The notes below the pieces were generated by a model that saw nothing but the letters and a program-made list of their open reading frames with translations, searched no databases and had not been told where the DNA came from. A stretch of DNA of 64,000 bases from JAITWN01 sp964388175 (lineage in GTDB: Bacteria; Pseudomonadota; Gammaproteobacteria; SZUA-140), in NCBI GenBank assembly GCA_964388175.1, contig CAYLYS010000001.1:50568-114567 (forward strand), given 5' to 3'. The position numbers and the translations under genes were made by a program. Positions 59,206 through 64,000 of this stretch are shown piece by piece (the stretch's first letter is position 1; every line of letters begins with the position of its first letter).

Positions 59206-60906
59206 TCAGCGCTGACGCACCTGTGCGCCGCCACCGCCGCGCGGATCCGATGCGGCCTGCACCGCGTCCCGGTTGCGATCCCAGATTACCGCCTGCATGT
59301 TGCCATAGCGTCTGCCCATCCGCTGCAGGGTGTGCCCACGCTTTTCCAGCGCGGCGATTTCCCCGGCGTCGAAAGCGTCGGGCTCATGGCTCACCGCGTC
59401 GGGGAAGAACTGGTGGTGATAGCGCTTTTTGCCGACCAGCGCTTCGGCATCGCCGCCACGCGAGAACTCCAGCGCCGCCAGCAGCACCATGGTGATGATG
59501 CGGCTGCCGCCCGGCGTGCCGATGATCGCCACGCGCTCGCCGTCATCGAGAAAGGTGGGCGTCATGCTCGACAGCGGTCGCTTGCCGGCGGCGATGGCAT
59601 TGGTGCCGGCTTCCGAACCGATCAGGCCATAGGCGTTGGGCAGGCCGGGCTTGGCGGCGAAGTCGTCCATCTCGTTGTTGAGCAGCACGCCGGTGCCCGG
59701 CGGCACGAAGCCGGAGCCGAAGGGCAGGTTGATCGACAGCGTCGCGGCGACGCGGTTGCCTTCGGCGTCGAGCACGGAGAAGTGGGTGGTATCGCTGCCC
59801 GCGGCCTCGGCGGGCATGCCGGGCAGCATCGCGCTCGGCGTCGCGCGGTCGGCGCGAATCGTATTGCGCAGGCCGGCGGCGTAGGCTGGCGCAGTGAGCT
59901 CGGGCGGGATGGCGGTGAAATCCGGGTCGCCGAGGTAGACGGCGCGATCGCGATAGGCGCGGCGCATCGCTTCGATCACCAGGTGATGGCGCGTGACCGC
60001 ATCCAGCCGATCGAGATCATAGCCGGCGAGGATGTTGAGCGCGGTGACGAGGGCGATGCCGCCCGAGGACGGTGGCGCCGCGCTGGTGATGCGGATGCCG
60101 CGGTACTCGCCGCGCACCGGCTCGCGCTCGACGATGCGGTAGGCGGCGAGATCCTCCAGGGACCAGATGCCACCGGCGGCGCGCACGCCGGCGCTCAGTG
60201 CCGTGGCGACGGCGCCGGCATAGAAGCCTTCGTGTCCCTGCGCGGCGATCGCCTCCAGCACGGCAGCGAGGGCGGGTTGACGCAGGATATGCCCTTCTTC
60301 CGGCGCCTTGCCGCCGACGAGGAAGATAGCCGCGGCATCGGGTGAGGCGCGCAGGGCATCGATGCGAAAGCCGATCAGATCGCGATAATGGCGATCCACC
60401 GCGAAACCCTCGCGGGCAAGGCGGATGGCGGGCGCGAGACTGACGGTGAGGGGCAGACGACCGTAGTGCCGGGCGAGGTGCGCGAGTGCCGCCGGTGTAC
60501 CGGGAATGGCGGCGGCAAGCGCGCCGTCGAGCGAGGCGCGCCGCATCGGTTCGCCGTTCTGATCGAGATACATCGCTGCCGTCGCCGCCAGCGGCGCGCG
60601 CTCGCGGCCATCGATCATGCGTTCGACGCCGTCTTCGGCGCGATGCAGGAGCCAGAAGCCGCCGCCGCCGAGGCCCGAGCCGCTGGGCTCGACCACGGCC
60701 AGCGCCGCGCTGACCGCCACCGCTGCGTCGAAGGCGTTGCCGCCGGCGGCGAACGCTTCGAAGCCGGCTTCAGTGGCGAGCGGATGGGCGCTGGCAATGG
60801 CCGCGGCCGGTGGTTTTCCTGCCGCTGCGGCGCATGAAATGAGAAGCAGTACGATCGTCAGCGCGCCGCGCAAGAATGAGCGCGCGCCGGGCGACAGCGC
60901 TGACAT
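59206..60906 (-). CDS. ggt: Gamma-glutamyltransferase
   Basis: The 566-residue periplasmic enzyme cleaves and transfers the gamma-glutamyl group of glutathione. It has a signal peptide (core about 13-28) and the family blocks GNAFDAAVAVSAALAVVEP and GSGLGGGGFWLLHR. The autocleavage site SDTTHFSVLD places the nucleophile at Thr373. INLPFGSGFVPPGTGVLLNNEMDDF and the oxyanion-region PLSSMTPTF are also present. It is monocistronic, on the opposite strand from the nuclease. Confidence 0.95.
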   Translation of the reverse strand: MSALSPGARSFLRGALTIVLLLISCAAAAGKPPAAAIASAHPLATEAGFEAFAAGGNAFDAAVAVSAALAVVEPSGSGLGGGGFWLLHRAEDGVERMIDGRERAPLAATAAMYLDQNGEPMRRASLDGALAAAIPGTPAALAHLARHYGRLPLTVSLAPAIRLAREGFAVDRHYRDLIGFRIDALRASPDAAAIFLVGGKAPEEGHILRQPALAAVLEAIAAQGHEGFYAGAVATALSAGVRAAGGIWSLEDLAAYRIVEREPVRGEYRGIRITSAAPPSSGGIALVTALNILAGYDLDRLDAVTRHHLVIEAMRRAYRDRAVYLGDPDFTAIPPELTAPAYAAGLRNTIRADRATPSAMLPGMPAEAAGSDTTHFSVLDAEGNRVAATLSINLPFGSGFVPPGTGVLLNNEMDDFAAKPGLPNAYGLIGSEAGTNAIAAGKRPLSSMTPTFLDDGERVAIIGTPGGSRIITMVLLAALEFSRGGDAEALVGKKRYHHQFFPDAVSHEPDAFDAGEIAALEKRGHTLQRMGRRYGNMQAVIWDRNRDAVQAASDPRGGGGAQVRQR

Positions 60907-60956
60907 GCCGGAAAGTTCGCGCCCCCGTTCCGGCCGGGGATGTCTGCGTATCGGGT

Positions 60957-61202
60957 CTATCCCATCAGCTTGAGGTACTTCTGGTGGAGTTCGTCCTGAG
61001 TTTCTTCATGATCCGGATCCTTGGGTATGCAGTCCACCGGGCAGACCTCGACGCACTGGGGCTTGTCGAAATGCCCTACACATTCGGTGCAGAGACTGGG
61101 CTCGATGACGTAGATTTCCGGACCCTGCGAGATCGCCCCGTTCGGGCATTCGGGTTCGCAGACATCGCAGTTGATGCACTCGTCGGTGATGATCAGGGAC
61201 AT
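60957..61202 (-). CDS. YfhL-type 2[4Fe-4S] ferredoxin
   Basis: The 81-residue ferredoxin has C-x2-C-x2-C-x3-C-P near the N-terminus (CINCDVCEPECP) and a second group with the inserted loop CTECVGHFDKPQCVEVCP typical of YfhL and Allochromatium-type ferredoxins, plus a C-terminal helix. Its redox partner is unknown. It lies 67 bp after coaD on the same strand, a common pairing in Gammaproteobacteria. Confidence 0.94.
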   Translation of the reverse strand: MSLIITDECINCDVCEPECPNGAISQGPEIYVIEPSLCTECVGHFDKPQCVEVCPVDCIPKDPDHEETQDELHQKYLKLMG

Positions 61203-61269
61203 GGTTACGGACTCGCTGCGGGTGCGCCGCTACAAGGCGCCGATTCTTGCGTGCGCTCTGGCCTAAAGC

Positions 61270-61749
61270 TTACCCCACTTTCGCGCGCAGCGCAGCCATC
61301 ACCTGCGGATGGACGAAGGCGGAGATGTCGCCGCCGAGCGCGGCGATTTCCCTGACGAGACCTGAGGAAATATAGGAATACTGCTCGGCCGGCATGAGAT
61401 AGAGCGTTTCGATATCCGGCGCCAGGCGGCGGTTCATGCCGGAGAGCTGGAATTCGTATTCGAAATCGGAAACGGCGCGCAGGCCGCGCAGAATCACCGC
61501 GGCGCCGCGTTCGCGCGCAAACTCGACCAGCAGGCGATCGAAGCCGCAGACCTCGACGTTGGTGATGCCCGCGAGCGCCAGGCGCGCCATGGCGATGCGT
61601 TCGTCGAGCGAGAACGTCGGCGCCTTGCCCGGGTTCGCCGCCACCGCGACGATGACGCGGTCGAACAGGCGCGCGGCGCGATCGACCAGGTCGGTATGCC
61701 CGTGGGTGATGGGGTCGAAGGTGCCGGGGTAGATGACGGTGCGAGTCAT
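61270..61749 (-). CDS. coaD: Phosphopantetheine adenylyltransferase
   Basis: The 159-residue enzyme makes dephospho-CoA from ATP and phosphopantetheine. YPGTFDPITHGHTDL contains the T/HxGH nucleotidyl-transfer motif and YSYISSGLVREIA the ISSTxVR-type motif. The ATG overlaps the rsmD stop. Together with coaBC at 46 kb it covers three steps of CoA synthesis in this window. Confidence 0.96.
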   Translation of the reverse strand: MTRTVIYPGTFDPITHGHTDLVDRAARLFDRVIVAVAANPGKAPTFSLDERIAMARLALAGITNVEVCGFDRLLVEFARERGAAVILRGLRAVSDFEYEFQLSGMNRRLAPDIETLYLMPAEQYSYISSGLVREIAALGGDISAFVHPQVMAALRAKVG

Positions 61750-62354
61750 GACAGCGTTCTCCTGCACAGATGATAACCGACCTGCCCGGCGCTCCTGTTG
61801 TGCAGATAGTGCCAATTCGCGGGCAGTGCGGGCGGTGTTTCCGCCGCGTTCGCTTCCAGGTAGATCCACGCCGTCGCCGCCAGCAGGCCGGACTGCTCCA
61901 GCCGCTCGCAGGCCGCGGCCAGGGCGTGCTCGCGGTAGGGTGGATCGACGAAAACGATGTCGAAAGGCGCTGCGGTGCTGCTTTGCAGATATTCGAACGC
62001 ATCGGAGCAGACGGCTTCGGCATGGTCGGCGGCGAGCAGTTCGAAATTGGCGTGCAGCTGCTGGATGACGCGTACGTCCTGATCGACGAAGGTCACGTGC
62101 GCCGCGCCGCGTGACAGCGCCTCGAAGCCGAGCGCGCCGCTGCCGGTGTAGAGGTCGAGGCAGCGTGCGCCGGGCACCGCTTGCTGCAGCCAGTTGAACA
62201 GCGTTTCGCGCACGCGGTCCGGTGTCGGCCGGATGTCGGTTTCGGTGACGAAACGGATGCGGCGGCTGCGCCATTGCCCGCCGATGATGCGCAGCTGTCC
62301 CTGCTGGCGCCGCTGGGCGCGGCCGCGCCCATATTTATTGCGCAGACTGGCCAA
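61746..62354 (-). CDS. rsmD: 16S rRNA (guanine966-N2)-methyltransferase
   Basis: The 202-residue enzyme methylates G966. It has LRIIGGQWRSRRI, RPTPDRVRETLFNWL, the SAM loop LDLYTGSGALGFEALSRG and the catalytic FVDPPY. The 5' end overlaps the M16 gene by 20 bp. The order M16-M16-rsmD-coaD-ferredoxin is common in the class. Confidence 0.96.
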   Translation of the reverse strand: MASLRNKYGRGRAQRRQQGQLRIIGGQWRSRRIRFVTETDIRPTPDRVRETLFNWLQQAVPGARCLDLYTGSGALGFEALSRGAAHVTFVDQDVRVIQQLHANFELLAADHAEAVCSDAFEYLQSSTAAPFDIVFVDPPYREHALAAACERLEQSGLLAATAWIYLEANAAETPPALPANWHYLHNRSAGQVGYHLCRRTLS

Positions 62355-63669
62355 CGGTTACGGTCACCATGCGCGCGGGATCGATGCGGCGCAGGAAGGC
62401 GTCGCGTACCTGTTCCTTGTTCACGGCTTCGACCTCGCTGTTGAAGCGGTCGAGATAATCGAGCGGCAGGCCATAGAAGCCGATCACCGCGAGATTGCCG
62501 GCAATGCTGCGGTTGCTGGCGATGCGCAGCGGGAAGCCGCCGGTGATGTTCTTCTGCGCGGCCGCCAGTTCTGCCGCGGTGGGACCATTGCCGATGAATG
62601 AGGCGAGCGTATCGGAGAGCACGGTCAGCGCGCCGGCGGCCTGGTCGTTGCGGGTCTGCAGGCCGAGCGTGAACGGGCCGGCGACACGCATCGGCGTGAA
62701 ATAACTGTAGGCGCTGTAGGCGAGGCCGCGCTTCTCGCGCACCTCATTGCTGATGCGCGATACCAGCCCGCTGCCGCCGAGGATATGGTTGCCGACGTAG
62801 AGCGGGAAATAATCCTCGTCGAGACGCTGCAGGCCGGCCTGGCCGACGAGAACGTGCGTCTGGGTGGACGGATAGTCGATATGGACGCGGCGCGCTTCGC
62901 CGAGCGCGGGCACGGCGGGCAGTACGGGCGCCGGGGTGCCCGCCGGCAATGCGCCGAGCACGCGTTCCGCCAGCGCTTCCGCCTGGGCGCGTTCGAGCGC
63001 GCCGACGATGGCGAGCACGGCGTTGCGCGCGACGTAGAAGCGTCCATGGAAATCTTCCAGATCCGCGCGTGTCAGCGCGCGCAGGGAATCGCTGTCACCG
63101 AGCGGATGCGAGGCATAGGGGTGATCGCCGTAGATGGCGGCAAAGAACGCCTTGCTGGCGAGATCGCTCGGCGACTGTTCTTCGGCCTGCAGCGCGGTGA
63201 GCAGGCGGCCGCGTTCGCGTTGCAGCGCTGCCGGGGCGAAATCGGGCGCGCGCACGATCGCCGCCAGCGTATCGAGGGCGGAGTCGAGGTAGCGCGCTTC
63301 GCTCAGGCTGCGCAGATTGATCACTGCCATGTCGCGAAGCGACTCCGCGCTCAGCTGTGCGCCGAGATCCTCCAGACGTTCGGCGATGGCATCCGCGTCC
63401 ATGCCGGCGGCGCCCTGGTCGAGCAGTCGGTTGGTGAGCTGGGCGACGCCCGGCCGGTCTTCGTCGCGCGCGCTGCCGGCGTCGAACACGATCTGCACGT
63501 CGACCATCGGCAATTCGGGCGCCGGCACGAAATAGACGCGGGCGCCGTTCTCGGTCTCCCAGTGCTGGATGTCCAGGCGCGCGCCGAAGGCGGCGCCGGC
63601 GAGCGTCCACAGCATGAGGCCGAGCAAGGCGGGCAGGGGGGCGAAGCGGTGGCTGGGATCAGTGCGCAT
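62335..63669 (-). CDS. M16-family peptidase-like subunit without zinc site
   Basis: The 444-residue protein has a signal peptide (about 12-30) and two M16 domains. The zinc motif HxxEH of active M16 subunits is absent: the matching position, after FDAGSARDEDRPGVAQLTNRLL, has no histidine pair. It keeps the R/Y-type C-terminal block REKRGLAYSAYSYF. In the known two-gene pairs this is the non-catalytic partner that helps bind substrate. It overlaps the upstream M16 gene by 11 bp. Confidence 0.92.
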   Translation of the reverse strand: MRTDPSHRFAPLPALLGLMLWTLAGAAFGARLDIQHWETENGARVYFVPAPELPMVDVQIVFDAGSARDEDRPGVAQLTNRLLDQGAAGMDADAIAERLEDLGAQLSAESLRDMAVINLRSLSEARYLDSALDTLAAIVRAPDFAPAALQRERGRLLTALQAEEQSPSDLASKAFFAAIYGDHPYASHPLGDSDSLRALTRADLEDFHGRFYVARNAVLAIVGALERAQAEALAERVLGALPAGTPAPVLPAVPALGEARRVHIDYPSTQTHVLVGQAGLQRLDEDYFPLYVGNHILGGSGLVSRISNEVREKRGLAYSAYSYFTPMRVAGPFTLGLQTRNDQAAGALTVLSDTLASFIGNGPTAAELAAAQKNITGGFPLRIASNRSIAGNLAVIGFYGLPLDYLDRFNSEVEAVNKEQVRDAFLRRIDPARMVTVTVGQSAQ

Positions 63670-64000
63670 GGCGGCCTCCCTGCGCGGCGGCGGACGGTCT
63701 CGATGCCGCCGGAGTGATCGGCAGCGGCTCCAGCACCGCCACGGTCAACTGCTCGTCGTTGAGATATTTGCGCGCGACCTCGCGCACCTGTTCGGCGGTG
63801 ACCGCCTGGATGCGTTCCACATAAGCCTCCGACTGGCGCCAGTCGAGGCCGACGGTCTCGAGCATGCCGATGACCATGGCCTGATAGAACACCGAATCAC
63901 GTTCATAGACATCGCTTGCCACCACCTGCGCCTTGATGCGGGCGAGTTCGGCCGGCGTTACCAGTTCCTCGCGCAGCCGTTCGATCTGGCGGCGCAGCGC
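63659..64000 (-). CDS. M16-family peptidase, C-terminal part (5' end beyond window)
   Basis: The last 113 residues of an M16 protein are visible (MLETVGLDWRQSEAYVERIQAVT, then VREVARKYLNDEQLTVAVLEP). The catalytic HxxEH would lie outside the window, so activity is inferred from pairing with the zinc-less subunit. The tail is Pro/Ser-rich and ends in HAH. Confidence 0.88.
   Translation of the reverse strand, partial: ALRRQIERLREELVTPAELARIKAQVVASDVYERDSVFYQAMVIGMLETVGLDWRQSEAYVERIQAVTAEQVREVARKYLNDEQLTVAVLEPLPITPAASRPSAAAQGGRHAH

Overview
The window is one continuous stretch of a GC-rich gammaproteobacterial chromosome. Gene content and order support this: lpoA-yraN-dolP, rsmI-rnpB, a complete mraZ-to-lpxC division and cell-wall (dcw) cluster, dciA beside lpxC and secA, rpmG-rpmB-radC, coaBC-dut-algC-argB, and pyrE beside an ExoIII/Crc-type nuclease. 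The second half follows the order known from Pseudomonas-like genomes, but I cannot name a genus. A run of ten N bases at 16547-16556 lies inside a gene, so this is a draft or metagenome assembly. I saw no tRNA or rRNA genes, CRISPR array, phage or transposase genes.

Layout. 1-11190: housekeeping and envelope genes. These are ferredoxin-NADP reductase (cut by the window edge), an exported pentapeptide-repeat protein, a divergent pirin, a TraB-family membrane protein, djlA, sspA-sspB, an FAD-linked oxidase, dolP, yraN, lpoA, rsmI and the RNase P RNA. 11216-18091: a seven-gene accessory operon on the minus strand, read from right to left. It encodes a GntR/HutC-type regulator, an AprA-like flavoprotein broken by the N gap, an AprB-like ferredoxin, a NrtA/SsuA-type binding protein with a NosL-like tail, a permease, an ATPase and a HEAT-repeat protein. 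18092-18680: a regulatory intergenic region with a palindromic operator candidate, eight tandem 11-bp repeats, a sigma-70 promoter and four MraZ boxes. 18681-37652: the dcw cluster, almost every gene overlapping the next, then lpxC. 37649-44557: dciA, an M23 peptidase, secA, argJ and a fatty-acid desaturase. 44649-50264: rpmG, rpmB, radC, coaBC, dut, algC and argB. 50290-57524: a TauE-type permease and a four-gene heavy-metal RND efflux module. 57579-64000: pyrE, an ExoIII/Crc nuclease, ggt, a YfhL-type ferredoxin, coaD, rsmD and a pair of M16 peptidases, the second cut by the window end.

How the parts work together. The dcw cluster makes the lipid II precursor (murE, murF, mraY, murD, murG, murC, murB, ddl) and builds the divisome (ftsL, ftsI, ftsW, ftsQ, ftsA, ftsZ), with MraZ as the likely autoregulator. 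The accessory operon is the best candidate for an undescribed system: a high-affinity importer coupled to a two-subunit redox enzyme resembling dissimilatory APS reductase, under its own ligand-responsive repressor. It occupies the space between rnpB and mraZ, which are often close together in relatives. The metal-efflux module similarly sits between argB and pyrE. Both look like insertions into conserved backbone, though their base composition is not obviously different by eye.
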